Assembly: GCA_001310555.1 (NCBI GenBank)
Contig: BAXO01000050.1
Location: 1 to 40,593, forward strand
Reading direction: 5' to 3'
DNA from: Bacillus sp. JCM 19058
GTDB lineage: Bacteria; Bacillota; Bacilli; Bacillales_H; Bacillaceae_D
Length of the DNA: 40,593 nucleotides
A program made the position numbers and the translations under genes. The notes beneath the pieces were generated by a model. That model did no database searches. It saw only the letters and a program-made list of their open reading frames with translations, and was not told the origin of the DNA. This document shows positions 18,044-27,142 of the stretch, piece by piece. Position 1 is the first letter of the stretch. Every line of letters starts with the position of its first letter.

Positions 18044-19316
18044 AGCAGGAAACGATCAGAATCGAGAAGACAATTGTTCAAGAGCAGCAAGGCTCCTATT
18101 TAACTGTCCCTTTCCGAGTAAAACAAGGGATTGAGCGAATCGACGTTGATCTAGCTGTCCAAGACGCCAACAAGCATGTGATCGACTTAGGTTTGAAGGA
18201 CTCGAAGGAGGTACGTGGCTGGAGTGGAGGGGCCAGACGGTCAATCTTTGTGAGAGAGGATCGGGCTACGCCTGGTTACGACATCGGAGCTATTGAGCCC
18301 GGTGAATGGGAGGTTCTGCTTAATGCGTATAAAGTCACAGAGTCCTGTAAACTAACACTCACGGTCACTCTTCATGCAGAGCATGAACGCTGGTTTAAAG
18401 GGGATCTACATGTACACACAAACCATAGTGACGGACAATATAGTGTGTGCGAGGTGATGCAGGAAGCACTTAGGCAAGAGCTTGACTTTATTGCATTAAC
18501 CGACCACAACACGTTTTCGCAAAATATGAATATCGATCACACGATTGATTTAGCTGTTATCCCGGCAGTCGAACTGACGACAAATAAAGGTCACAGTAAC
18601 TTTTACGGTGTGAACAAGGCTTTTCGTGATTTCCGTTGTGAAACGGCGGAGGATGTTCAAAATGTGATTAGGGAAGGAGGGCGGAATGGAGCATTCGTCT
18701 CCGTAAACCACCCTCATTGCGATTACTGTCCTTGGGAATGGGGCTTAGAGCTATTTAACTTCGAATCGATAGAAATTTGGAACGGGAAGTGGAAGCAAGC
18801 AAACCAACGAACTTTAGCCTGGTGGCAGGAGCAGCTCGAAGCGTGCCGGTACATGATTGCGATCGGAGGTAGTGATAAGCATCATCCGCATCAGCGTTTA
18901 AACACGGAGAGCCTACGACTGTAGTGAAGGCGGCAAGAGCTGATTCAAATGGGGTCTTAGACGGTATAAAAGAGGGCAAAGTCATCGTTCTTTCACACCC
19001 TAAAGCGCCAGTAGCTCTCTTATCTATAGAAAATAAAGAGGTTGGCGAAGTGTATGAAGCAGAAGGCGGAAAGCGAGAGAATCTGGTGCTACAATGCAAA
19101 ATTTCTCATGAGGGCAGCGATTTACTTAGAATTTATTCGAGTCGGGGCTTGGTGGAAGAGATTTCGATAGAAAGCGAGATGAGACTAATTACTCGCAATG
19201 TGTCGGTTCAAGAAACGTTTTACCGAGTCGAACTCTGGAAACAGGAGCAGAGTACGGGCGCCTATACTCCTCTCTGTATAACGAATCCGGTCTATATTCA
19301 TAACAGCAATCGATAA
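18040..19316 (+). CDS. PHP-domain metal-dependent phosphoesterase, CehA/McbA-like (frameshifted)
   Basis: Cytoplasmic protein (no signal peptide) of the PHP superfamily, trinuclear-metal phosphoesterases. Residues 1-120 form a beta-rich N-terminal domain; the PHP core shows GDLHVHTNHSDGQYS (HxH motif, around residue 127), FIALTDHNTF, VNHPH and GGSDKHHPH, so the metal ligands are all present. One base is missing near 18900, after HHPHQRLN; corrected, the frame gives GEPTTVVKAARAD and 425 residues. It overlaps the permease stop by four bases. The coupling suggests that the importer brings in a phosphorylated or phosphodiester compound that this enzyme cuts, but that is inference; the CehA-like members also include esterases. 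Confidence 0.85.
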
Positions 19317-19339
19317 TGATCACGCGATTTTGATTTTCG

Positions 19340-19370
19340 TTGACAATTCAATCGACAATCATTGCATAAT
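19340..19370 (+). promoter_or_regulatory. Possible sigma-A promoter of the lacI-type gene
   Basis: TTGACA at 19340-19345 and CATAAT at 19365-19370, but the spacer is 19 bases, longer than the preferred 17. Would give the repressor its own promoter apart from the operon. Confidence 0.35.
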
Positions 19371-19409
19371 GAGAGACAGGAATATTAACGAGAAGGTGAT
19401 GATTGTAGA

Positions 19410-20426
19410 ATGTCCAAAATCGATGACGTAGCAAGAATGGCAAAAGTATCAAAGGGAACCGTTTCTAATGTCTTTAGTCAAAAGCGTCCCATTAGTGAGG
19501 CAGTTAGAAAGCGCGTATTGAAAGCGGCTCAAGAGTTGAAGTATACGCCAAATCAAGTGGCTCGCAGTCTCGTAACGAAAAAAACGATGACGATTTCTCT
19601 CAACATTCCATACACCAAAAATTTATCGCTCAGTACGTTTCACACAAACCTAATGAATGGAGTGATTACCGAGGCTGCATTACATAATTATCGAATTTTA
19701 ATCGATACGTTATCGCAAGAGCAGCTGGAGCTTCCATTCATTTCTAGGGATGCGGTCGACGGAGTTATCATTCTTGACCCTAGGAATAAGGATAGTCGAA
19801 TTCATCATTTAACGCATTTTGGGATCCCGTTTGTCGTCATAGGTCAGCCTCCGGATACTTTTATCGAAGACGTATCATACGTCGATAACAATAATGCTGA
19901 AATCGTTAAACAGATTACTACCTTTCTAATTAAGCAAGGCCATAAACGCATTATTTATTTAAATGCACCTCTAGCTATGACTGTATCACAGGTGAGGACA
20001 GAAGGATTTTATCAGGCCTATCATTCGGCGCAGATCTCTCCCGACTATTCGAGGGTGATTTACAAGGCTACATTAAAAGAAGAGCCGAGAGAGTTCGGTT
20101 ACAAATCAATTATGGAGGTGTTTAACGAGAAAAAAAGTACCGTACACAGCCATTATTGCCGATACAGATCGAGTCGCGCTCGGTGCGTTGCGGGCGTAAA
20201 GGAATTAAACTTGCACGTTCCTGAAAACGTTTCGATTATTGCATTAAGCGATGATTTGATTTTGGCGCACGAGGTTGAACCAGCCTTGTCAACCGTTGAT
20301 ATGCAAGCGACGATTCTTGGATATGAAGCTGTTCGCATGCTATTTGCACAGCTAGGGGTCGGGAGCTATGAGGTGATTAGCTCAAAAATGATCGAGGCAA
20401 AATTTAACATTCGAGATTCCTGCTAG
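19410..20426 (+). CDS. LacI-family transcriptional repressor (two cancelling frameshifts)
   Basis: N-terminal helix-turn-helix KIDDVARMAKVSKGTVSNVF, then the hinge YTPNQVARSLVTKKT and a periplasmic-binding-protein-like effector domain. 338 residues, normal length. The reading frame is open throughout, yet residues about 241-262 read as a Ser/Arg/His/Cys-rich stretch unlike the family. An extra A in 20130-20136 and a lost G near 20196 bracket it; correcting both gives KKVPYTAIIADTDRVALGAL, the conserved segment before VPENVSIIALSDD. ATG at 19410 follows GAGAAGGTGATG. It is the likely repressor for the two palindromes in front of the ABC operon, with its inducer probably the transported compound or a product of it. 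Confidence 0.9.
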   Translation: MSKIDDVARMAKVSKGTVSNVFSQKRPISEAVRKRVLKAAQELKYTPNQVARSLVTKKTMTISLNIPYTKNLSLSTFHTNLMNGVITEAALHNYRILIDTLSQEQLELPFISRDAVDGVIILDPRNKDSRIHHLTHFGIPFVVIGQPPDTFIEDVSYVDNNNAEIVKQITTFLIKQGHKRIIYLNAPLAMTVSQVRTEGFYQAYHSAQISPDYSRVIYKATLKEEPREFGYKSIMEVFNEKKSTVHSHYCRYRSSRARCVAGVKELNLHVPENVSIIALSDDLILAHEVEPALSTVDMQATILGYEAVRMLFAQLGVGSYEVISSKMIEAKFNIRDSC

Positions 20427-20498
20427 TGCGCGATGTTTGAAATACCGAGGACGCAGCACATCTTGGAGAAGAGAAGTAAAGGAATGTACGAAGTTTTC

Positions 20499-20539
20499 GC
20501 GGCGCTTCAACTTCCGGGCATCACGTGAGTCCGCGCCGC
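20499..20539. repeat. GC-rich inverted repeat between convergent genes
   Basis: GCGGCGC (20499-20505) and GCGCCGC (20533-20539) are perfect complements with a 27-base loop. It lies in the 167-base gap between the lacI-type gene and the HAD gene on the other strand. It may terminate either one, although no T run follows. Nothing else was recognised in this gap. Confidence 0.4.
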
Positions 20540-20593
20540 TCGCACTGCTCTTCACTTTTAAAGTGAGTACGGAACACGCTGGCGAATGCTCTC

Positions 20594-21235
20594 TCAGGTT
20601 ACATTCAGGATAATGTCCTTTAGTTCAATCAGAGCGTTGATTCGATAGCTGGCCTGTGAGAAGTCATGTGTTTTTGTGAAGTCGTTATGGACAATAGCAC
20701 AGTCGATACCAGCCGCGACAGCTGAGTTCAACCCTCTGTTTGAATCCTCTACAACCAGGGTCTCTTCTTTGGTAGCTCCGAAGCGCTTTAGGCCGGTCAA
20801 GTATGGTTCAGGGTGTGGCTTGGTGCGCTCGTAATCATCGCGAACAAGGACGAATTCCATGAATTGTCTAATCTGGCGCTTTTCATGAATAAGTTGAAAA
20901 TCCGCACGTTTTGCAGTCGTCACGATGGCCATACGCGCGTACTTTGACAGTTCGGCTAGAGTTTCAATTACGCCTTCAATCTCTATGGCTTCTGTTCTTA
21001 GATATTCTTGGTAATAGACGTTGCGGGCCTCGCGCTGCTTGCTGATGGTCTGTTCATCAATACCTGCTGCCCTAGCTTGGGACCAAGTGCCCAATGACTG
21101 GGTCATGTCGCGGAGGTACTGATCTTTATCCAAGGTAAATCCAATGTCAGCCAGAGCGCGCTCTCCCGCTTTGTAATACCAGAATTCAGTATCAACCAGA
21201 ACACCATCATGATCGAAGAGTATGTACTTTTTCAT
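20594..21235 (-). CDS. HAD-superfamily hydrolase, subfamily IA (beta-phosphoglucomutase/phosphatase-like)
   Basis: Cytosolic phosphate-ester hydrolase with the four HAD motifs: FDHDGVLVDTE (motif I, nucleophile Asp and acid/base Asp), MAIVTTA (motif II Thr), the Lys in YERTKPHPEPYL (motif III) and VVEDSNRGLNSAVAAGI (motif IV). The helical cap lies between residues 15 and 85, as in subfamily IA. 213 residues, intact. The start is the ATG whose codon ends at 21235, because AAGGAG sits just upstream of it; a longer version would include that site. Substrate unknown. It is on the minus strand next to a minus-strand peptidase but 180 bases apart. Confidence 0.85.
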   Translation of the reverse strand: MKKYILFDHDGVLVDTEFWYYKAGERALADIGFTLDKDQYLRDMTQSLGTWSQARAAGIDEQTISKQREARNVYYQEYLRTEAIEIEGVIETLAELSKYARMAIVTTAKRADFQLIHEKRQIRQFMEFVLVRDDYERTKPHPEPYLTGLKRFGATKEETLVVEDSNRGLNSAVAAGIDCAIVHNDFTKTHDFSQASYRINALIELKDIILNVT

Positions 21236-21417
21236 TGTTTCGTTCTCCTTTGTCAGCTGCGGCAACCATGCGTGCCATCACGCTCTTTCGATTTGGGAAT
21301 TTTTTTTCCCTCTACCTTGTATTGCGGTCCTCTGTCCAATCTTTTGTTTCTGTTTGATTGAGCTTGTATTTACGACATCGCGCACAAGGTATCCGAGCCC
21401 TAAATTAGAGAAGTCAG

Positions 21418-22129
21418 TCAACCTTCTCCTAAATAATCCGTAGTAAGTGCTTGCTCAATGATCCGATAACCCCGTTTTTCAACTCGGTATACTTTTGCAT
21501 TCGGTCTTGAACTGACAGCTCTCGCTAGCTTATCATCCGTAAAATGCAAAGCAGCGCCGTCGTCAGCTGCATAGCCTCCTTGCAGCTGATCATTTAAGAT
21601 CAATTGCTGATAGGCAGGTCTGCGCTCTTCTTCGCCGTCGTAATGCGGGCAGTGGCTTCCCTTCAAAAACCCTAAGCAAGGAAGCGGTTCGAGCTTATCA
21701 CCTGATGAATCAGTAATCATTTCTTCAAACCAGCAACCTGAGCCAGCACTTAACCCAGCAAGAATAATGCCGGCTTCCCAAGCCTCGCGCAAAATAACGT
21801 CTAGCCTCCATTCACGCCATATAGCGAGTAAATTTTTTTGTATTTCCGCCACCGACGTAGAGGATATCCTTTTCCATTATAAAGCGCCGTAAATCGTGCT
21901 GAGGGGGAGAAAATAAGGAAAGATGGGAGGGGGTGCATTCGTGCTTGTCGAGGGCTGTATAAAAATTTTGAATATACCCTTCCGAATCGCCGCTTGCCGT
22001 TGGGATAAAGCATATATTAGGCTTGCTTTTTTGTGCTTGTGCTAAAATATACGAATCGAGCAATGGATTTTCGGGTTCCATCGAAAAACCTCCGCCTCCT
22101 AAGGCGATAATATGTTTCAACTGCCTCAC
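21418..22129 (-). CDS. Peptidase E-like serine peptidase, family S51 (frameshifted)
   Basis: Family S51 members (dipeptidase E, cyanophycinase) cleave Asp-linked dipeptides or their polymers. N-terminus MRQLKHIIALGGGGFSME, then ICFIPTASGDSEGYI, ILYVGGGNT and the nucleophile elbow LAGLSAGSGCWFEEM with the catalytic Ser, ending in HCPHYDGEEERRP and YAADDGAALHF, typical of the family. Seven T at 21833-21839 (plus strand) should be six; the break falls right after GGGNT and correction yields 236 residues, the usual length. No signal peptide. A GGTGAGG-like ribosome-binding site precedes the start. Function in this organism unknown; likely use of peptide nitrogen. Confidence 0.88.
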
Positions 22130-22605
22130 CTCTTAAGTGTTTGTTAAAATACAAATTCTCTTTTTAAATAAAAAAAACCTCTATTCCTGGAGGAAATATT
22201 CAATAGGTGTCGAACATCCGAGTGACAGGAAAAGGTGCATCATGAAAAGGTAAAACTTATTTTGAATTCTATTAAAGGCGAACGAACGTAGCAGCGACGC
22301 CGCACCTTATTTCCGCTTCGATTGGAGCCAGTGATAGAAATATGTCCGAACAGAGAATGCATTTCGGTGTCGGCCGATGATATGTTGCTATGAGGTCGTC
22401 AACGGTATTGAATGACCTAAACAAAACTGGAAGCTTCATTTTCCCCAGCAGAAGAAAATTAGCGGCTTCTTACTTATTGCACGAAGCCGGTATCGTGGCC
22501 CTTTGGATTGCGACCATCAAGTAAAAGAAGACGAGCTGAAGTAGCTCATTAAGAGTGCTAGACTAAAGTGAAGAAAGCAAATTCAAACTGGGTGGAGGTA
22601 ATACA
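22130..22605. other. 475-base gap with no intact gene; possible relic
   Basis: No open frame of gene-like composition is present. On the minus strand a short frame between about 22280 and 22184 reads HLFLSLGCSTPIEYFLQE and stop, which resembles the C-terminal end of some IS3-type transposases, and the minus-strand frame further up (FNTVDDLIATYHRPTPKCIL) also looks protein-like. Frames are interrupted and I find no inverted-repeat ends or target duplication, so this is at best a decayed fragment. Confidence 0.3.
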
Positions 22606-23047
22606 ATGTGGACCGGCTCAGCGGCTGTTTGCATGAACGACAAACGGGAGCTTTTAATGGTGTTACAAGGGAAACCGGAGGAAGAAAAGAGATGGTCAAT
22701 TCCCTCAGGTGGCAGACTGGATCAAGAAACTTATGAAGAATGCTGTATACGGGAGGTTTGGGAAGAGACAGGCTATCGCATCCGCGTCATTCGTCATTTG
22801 TTCATCAAAAAAAAGTGAATCCGGTCATGTTCATTATTTTTCGGTCGATATAACCGGAGGCAGTCCGGTCATTCAGGATCCGGACGAGCTCATCTATCAA
22901 ATTGAGTGGAAATCGATAGAGGAGGTTAGGCAGCTGTCTTTATGCTTTGAGGAGGATCGCGCTTTTTTTGCTAGACTATATGATGGGAAAGAAGCAGCGA
23001 CAGACCGGAACGGAAAAAACATGATTTTGCGAGAGGCGAGCGAATGA
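22606..23047 (+). CDS. NUDIX hydrolase (frameshifted)
   Basis: Cleaves nucleoside diphosphates linked to another group. A full Nudix box is present: G-x5-E-x7-REVWEETGY, residues about 35-57 (reads from IPSGGRLDQETYEE through REVWEETG). Eight A at 22807-22814 should be seven; this breaks the frame after IRHLFIKK, and corrected the protein continues SESGHVHYFSVDITGG to 146 residues, typical of small MutT-like members. ATG at 22606 has GGTGGAGG upstream. Substrate unknown. It stands alone, with 160 bases of featureless DNA before the next gene. Confidence 0.9.
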
Positions 23048-23224
23048 AGGACGAGTTCATTAGGGAAGAGCTGTGCTGAAGCTTTTTCGAGTGATCCCCG
23101 AGACAAAGAGGCAACTTTACGTATGAGTTGAGATCGAAAATTCCCAACCAATAAAAAAAGATCAATGTTCATATTTGGATGGATTAGCTAAAGAGGATCG
23201 CAAAAAACAATGAAGGAGATTATG

Positions 23225-23623
23225 ATGAAGGTTAACTATACGAACGAGACTCCTGCTGCTGATGACCTGTATAGGCTATACGATCATGAAGGCTGGAATG
23301 ATTTTTTATCTTTGCCGAAAGAGGCTTTACATCAAGCGATGAGCCAAAGCTGGTATGTCTTATCTGCCTATCATGAAGAACGATTAATAGGGACGGGAAG
23401 GATCGTTTCAGATGGAATCATAAATGCTTACCTTTGTGGATTAATTGTTCACTCAGACTACCGCAATCAAGGAATAGGTAAAGAAATGGTTCGCAGACTA
23501 GCGGAGAAAGGCAGACAGGCGAATTTACACCTGGAGCTGTTTTCCGAAGCGGAAAAGGCTCCGTATTATGAAAGGTTAGGCTTCCAACCGTTTGCCATCG
23601 GGTTGAAGGATAAAAACGATTAA
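23225..23623 (+). CDS. GNAT-family N-acetyltransferase
   Basis: 132 residues, intact. The acetyl-CoA-binding motif is LCGLIVHSDYRNQGIGKEMV (Q/RxxGxG/A around residues 73-90), followed by the C-terminal PYYERLGFQPF typical of YjdJ/ElaA-like and general GNAT proteins. The ATG at 23225 is preferred because AAGGAGA lies six bases upstream; ATG at 23222 is equally possible, whereas the ATG at 23210 overlaps the ribosome-binding site. Substrate cannot be inferred. Part of a run of small modification enzymes (NUDIX, GNAT, VOC). Confidence 0.88.
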   Translation: MKVNYTNETPAADDLYRLYDHEGWNDFLSLPKEALHQAMSQSWYVLSAYHEERLIGTGRIVSDGIINAYLCGLIVHSDYRNQGIGKEMVRRLAEKGRQANLHLELFSEAEKAPYYERLGFQPFAIGLKDKND

Positions 23624-23816
23624 TGATAGAGAGCATATTGGCCCAGTGCTAATTGGAACGGGTCGATTTTTTGGGGAGCCTGGAAATTATCAAAGTATCT
23701 TTGCCTAGCGAATACAGTTCACTTCGCTCTTTTTGACAAAATAAGTCCTAAAAGCAGGAGTTCGGAGCAGCGATCGAGAACTTCTAGAGAATAAATATGA
23801 GCAGGGGGTGCGATGA

Positions 23817-24170
23817 TTGTCTGTTACGCCAATATTGCGGATGTTTGATGTTGAACGAGCAAAGGAATTTTATTTTGATTATTTAGGCTTTATGCTTGAT
23901 TGGGAGCATCAATTCGAAAAGGATTTTCCTATTTATATGCAAATTTCGCTTCGTGACAGCCTCCTTCACCTTTCTGAGCACCACGGGGATTGCACGCCAG
24001 GCGCTGCTGTCAGAATCGAGATGGACAAACTCGTTGACTTCCATAAAGGACTGCATAATAAGAATTACAACTATGCCAACCCGGGAATTGAACAACCGCC
24101 TTGGGGAGGAAAAGAAGTCACGGTTATCGATCCTTCCGGCAACCGGCTTGTTTTCTACGAAAGTGAATAA
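23817..24170 (+). CDS. VOC-family protein (glyoxalase / bleomycin-resistance-like)
   Basis: 117 residues with the paired beta-alpha-beta-beta-beta modules of the vicinal oxygen chelate fold: VTPILRMFDVERAKEFYFDY then LGFMLDWEH in the first, and EQPPWGGKEVTVIDPSGNRL in the second, which is the bleomycin-resistance-type ending. The TTG at 23817 is taken as start since GGGGGTG lies about ten bases upstream and no in-frame ATG exists nearby. Intact. Members bind or detoxify small molecules; whether this one gives antibiotic resistance cannot be told. About 190 bases upstream hold no recognisable feature. Confidence 0.8.
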   Translation: MSVTPILRMFDVERAKEFYFDYLGFMLDWEHQFEKDFPIYMQISLRDSLLHLSEHHGDCTPGAAVRIEMDKLVDFHKGLHNKNYNYANPGIEQPPWGGKEVTVIDPSGNRLVFYESE

Positions 24171-24191
24171 TGGAAATCTTAGGAGGTTCAT

Positions 24192-24761
24192 TTGAAAGAT
24201 TTTTTTACGCATCGACTATTTGGCTTCCGGCAATACGAGACAAAAAGAAGCCTATCGAATCTTGAAAAAGCTGAACGTATTCACCTGTTTAAAAAGCTAT
24301 CACCCGATACTCGTAGGTACGATCCCGATTCATGTTGATGTGGACGGAAGCGACCTTGACATCATTTGTGAGGTTAACCAGGTTGATGTTTTTCAAGCCG
24401 AAGTCGAGCAGACCTTCGGTTCTTTTGACGATTTTTCCTGCTTTGTCACCGAATTTCAAGGATTAAAGCAAATCACGATCGCCTTTACTTATCAGGGCTG
24501 GCCAATCGAGCTGTTTGGTCAGTCCGTCCCTACTAAAGAGCAAAATGGCTATAAGCATATGCTAATTGAAAGCCGTATTTTAGAGCATGTCGGTGAGAGC
24601 GGGAGAAACTCATCGTTGAGTGGAAGAAGCAGGGGCTGAAAACGGAGCCAGCTTTTGCAAGGCTATTAAACCTTCAAGGTGATCCGTATCGGCAGTTGCT
24701 CGAGCTGTACGATTGGTCGGATAAGAAGCTTGATGAGTTTGTCAGAAGAAGGTGCTTGTAA
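24192..24761 (+). CDS. DUF4269 protein, nucleotidyltransferase-like (frameshifted)
   Basis: Family of unknown function found mainly in Firmicutes. The core ILVGTIPIHVDVDGSDLDII has the Gly-x-x-Pro and Asp-x-Asp spacing seen in nucleotidyltransferase-fold enzymes; NTRQKEAYRILKKLN precedes it and GWPIELFGQSVPTKEQNGY follows. TTG at 24192 has AGGAGG five bases upstream. Seven T at 24200-24206 should be six, restoring MKDFLRIDYLASGNTRQKEA, and a G is missing near 24599, restoring EKLIVEWKKQGLKTEPAFA. Corrected length is 189 residues, consistent with DUF4269. It opens the compact cluster that runs to 29555. Confidence 0.82.
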
Positions 24762-24828
24762 TTACAACTGATACGAATCAAGCCGTTTCCACGGATGGGG
24801 GTATTGATACGGAAAGGAGGGGATATTT

Positions 24829-25644
24829 ATGTATACCTCTGCAGATAGAGAAACGCTGCTAGCGGATTTAGTTGCATTTTCCAAAAAGAGACCCGATGTT
24901 TTAAGCTTTATACTCGTCGGGTCAGGAGCACGCGGATTCACGGATCAATATTCTGATTTGGACGTGCTTCTCGTCGCTAAAGAGAAAGAGGATGTAGCAG
25001 CAGTGCAGGAAGCTTGTGCCGGATTTTTAAACGAGCACTACTCTATTTTGAAGCAAAAAGTGTATCATCATAGGAAGGATATTATTGTCAGCTGCTTTTT
25101 TCTAGACCATTATCTCGAACTCGATTTAGGGGTATGGTCGATGGCACAGTTAAGAGCGACCAAGCCCGATTGGAAGGTTTTTTTTGATCACGAACAAAGC
25201 TCGCAGCGGCAGCTTGAAAAAAACATTGGCTGAGCGCCAGCTTCCAAAGCTCGAACAAACGATAGAACAGACTTTGAGCTTTCTTTGGCAATTCGTCCAC
25301 TATGCGACCACTGCCTGAAGCGGGGCCAACTGCTAAAAGCTTTGCAGGATATTCATGTCATCCGCCAGGAAATGATAAAAATGATTTGTCTTCAGCACGG
25401 GATTCGGGAGGATTTTGAAAAGAAAATTGATCACATCGAAACGTCGGCTGTCCAAGAGCTTAAAAAAAGCTACGAAATTACATTGGAGCATGAAAGCATT
25501 TCAACTGCTTTAGTCGAGCTCGTCTCACTTTATTTTTCCGAAGCAGCGACTTCGCTTGGGAAAGAAAGCGTCGAAACCGATCGAAACATGCTCATGCAAT
25601 ATTTAGAGGAACAGCTAGGAAAGGAAGGTTCAAATGGAAAGTAA
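24829..25644 (+). CDS. Nucleotidyltransferase-domain protein (frameshifted)
   Basis: N-terminal nucleotidyltransferase fold with the GSGARGFTDQYSDLDVLLV motif (G-S-x-A-R-G, then D-x-D metal ligands, residues about 31-49), followed by a helical C-terminal half like that of aminoglycoside adenylyltransferases and DUF4037-type proteins. Such enzymes transfer NMP to a small molecule, tRNA or protein; the acceptor is unknown. Extra A in 25217-25223 and missing C near 25314 bracket a misread segment; corrected the protein is 271 residues, with EKTLAERQLPKLEQTIEQTL and TTALKRGQLLKAL restored. ATG at 24829 follows GGAGGGG. It overlaps the next gene by 11 bases. Confidence 0.82.
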
Positions 25645-26162
25645 TGAAAAAGCAATTTATTTAATCTCCGGTCCGTGCGGTACTGGAAAGTCAACTGTAG
25701 CAAGACTGCTCGCAAGTAAGCTTAATCAGTCCATTTTAATCGAGGGAGATCAGCTCTTTGCTTTGTTCAACGGGCGTAAAGAGCCAGAATGGGGAGAGCG
25801 TCTGGCGTTTACCTGGGAGAATATCCTTTCCCTAACGAAAAATGCGCTCGCGAACGGTTACGACGTTGTGATTGATTATATTGTTGAAGAGGAGTACGAT
25901 TGGTTTTGCAAAAAAAGTTACTGAGCGAGGTGTTGAGCTCAATTATGTAATTTTAACAGCTGAGCAGCAAGTGCTGATGGAGAGGCTGACTAGTCGAGGC
26001 GACCGACAATTAATCGATCGTTCCCTTTTTTTACTGAACCAGCTTAAGAATAAGGAAGAAAACCGACCGTATTTGTTAGATACGAGCTTAGCCACTCCTG
26101 CTAGAATCGTCGACGCTATTTTATTGAAAAGAGGAAGCACCCATGAAAGCCAAAAAGCTTAA
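25634..26162 (+). CDS. P-loop kinase-like protein (AAA_17/33 type, frameshifted)
   Basis: Small P-loop protein: Walker A GPCGTGKSTVARLLA at residues about 13-27, ILIEGDQLFALF as the substrate-binding strand, NGYDVVIDYIV as a Walker-B-like strand, and a lid-type region RLTSRGDRQLIDRS. This is the fold of small-molecule and nucleoside kinases and of chloramphenicol phosphotransferase-like proteins. Seven A at 25910-25916 should be six; corrected, WFCKK continues VTERGVELNYVILTAEQQ and the protein is 175 residues. ATG at 25634 follows AAGGAAGG inside the preceding gene, and its end overlaps the next gene by 20 bases, so translation is coupled. Acceptor substrate unknown. Confidence 0.82.
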
Positions 26163-27119
26163 AGCTGGCGATGAAATCCGGATCATTTCCCCTTCATGCA
26201 GTTTATCAATGATTGCCCCTGAGCAGAGGGAGTTAGCACAGAACCGGCTTGAACAGCTCGGTTTTACTGTTACCTTTTCAGAACACGCTTTTGAAGCGGA
26301 CGAATTTTTATCTGCGTCTATCGAGTCAAGAGTTACCGATTTGCATCAAGCGTTTCTTGATCCGAACGTTAAAGGCATTCTGACAACGATCGGTGGATAT
26401 AATTGTAATCAGCTGTTACGTCATCTTGACTATTCGCTCATAAAGGAAAACCCGAAGCGATTATGTGGTTATTCTGATATTACGGCATTGTCCAATGCCA
26501 TTTATGCGAAAACCGGGCTCAGCAGCTACTCGGGTCCACACTTTTCTACCTTTGGAATGCTGCACGGCAATGAATACACAATAGAGGCCTTTCAGCAAGT
26601 GATGATGGAGGAGGGGGAGTATGGCATTCTGCCTGCTAAGGAATGGAGCGATGATTTGTGGTACTTGAATCAGGAAAAGCGTAGCTTTATAAAAAAAACG
26701 ACGGACCTCGTGCCATTTTCCATGGAGAGGCGCAAGGGGTTATTATCGGCGGGAATTTGTGTACCTTCAACCTGTTACAAGGTACCGAATATATGCCTGT
26801 TTTAAACGATGCGATCCTGTTCCTTGAGGATGATGAAGAGTCTCAGCCTCCGACCTTTGACCGTGATTTGCAGTCTCTCCTCCATCAACCCGGCTTTGAA
26901 GGCGTAAAGGGAATCGTTATTGGCCGCTTTCAAAAGAATTCGAAAATGAGTAACGAGCAGCTTGCTAAAATTATTGAGACGAAACGGGAATTGGCACATA
27001 TTCCGGTAGTCGTTGATGCCGACTTTGGCCACACCTCCCCAATGTTCACTTTTCCGATTGGCGGGATGGCAACGTTGCATGCTGATGAAGAAAACGTTAA
27101 ACTAACGATTACCGAATAG
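26143..27119 (+). CDS. S66 peptidase, LD-carboxypeptidase/MccF-like (frameshifted)
   Basis: S66 enzymes either trim the peptidoglycan tetrapeptide (LdcA) or cleave microcin-C-type peptidyl nucleotides and give immunity (MccF). N-terminus KLKAGDEIRIISPSCSLSMI; TTIGGYNCNQLL; the nucleophile elbow CGYSDITALSNAIY (catalytic Ser in GYSD); SSYSGPHFSTFGM; then GGNLCTFNLLQGTEYMP, VIGRFQKNS, and the late His in DADFGHTSPM. Eight A at 26691-26698 should be six; corrected, SFIK continues NDGPRAIFHGEAQGVIIGG and the length is 324 residues. The GGNLCTFNLLQGTEYMP loop resembles MccF-type members more than LdcA. No signal peptide, so cytosolic. It overlaps the kinase gene by 20 bases. Confidence 0.9.
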
Positions 27120-27142
27120 TATAGAACGAAAGGGATGAGTTG

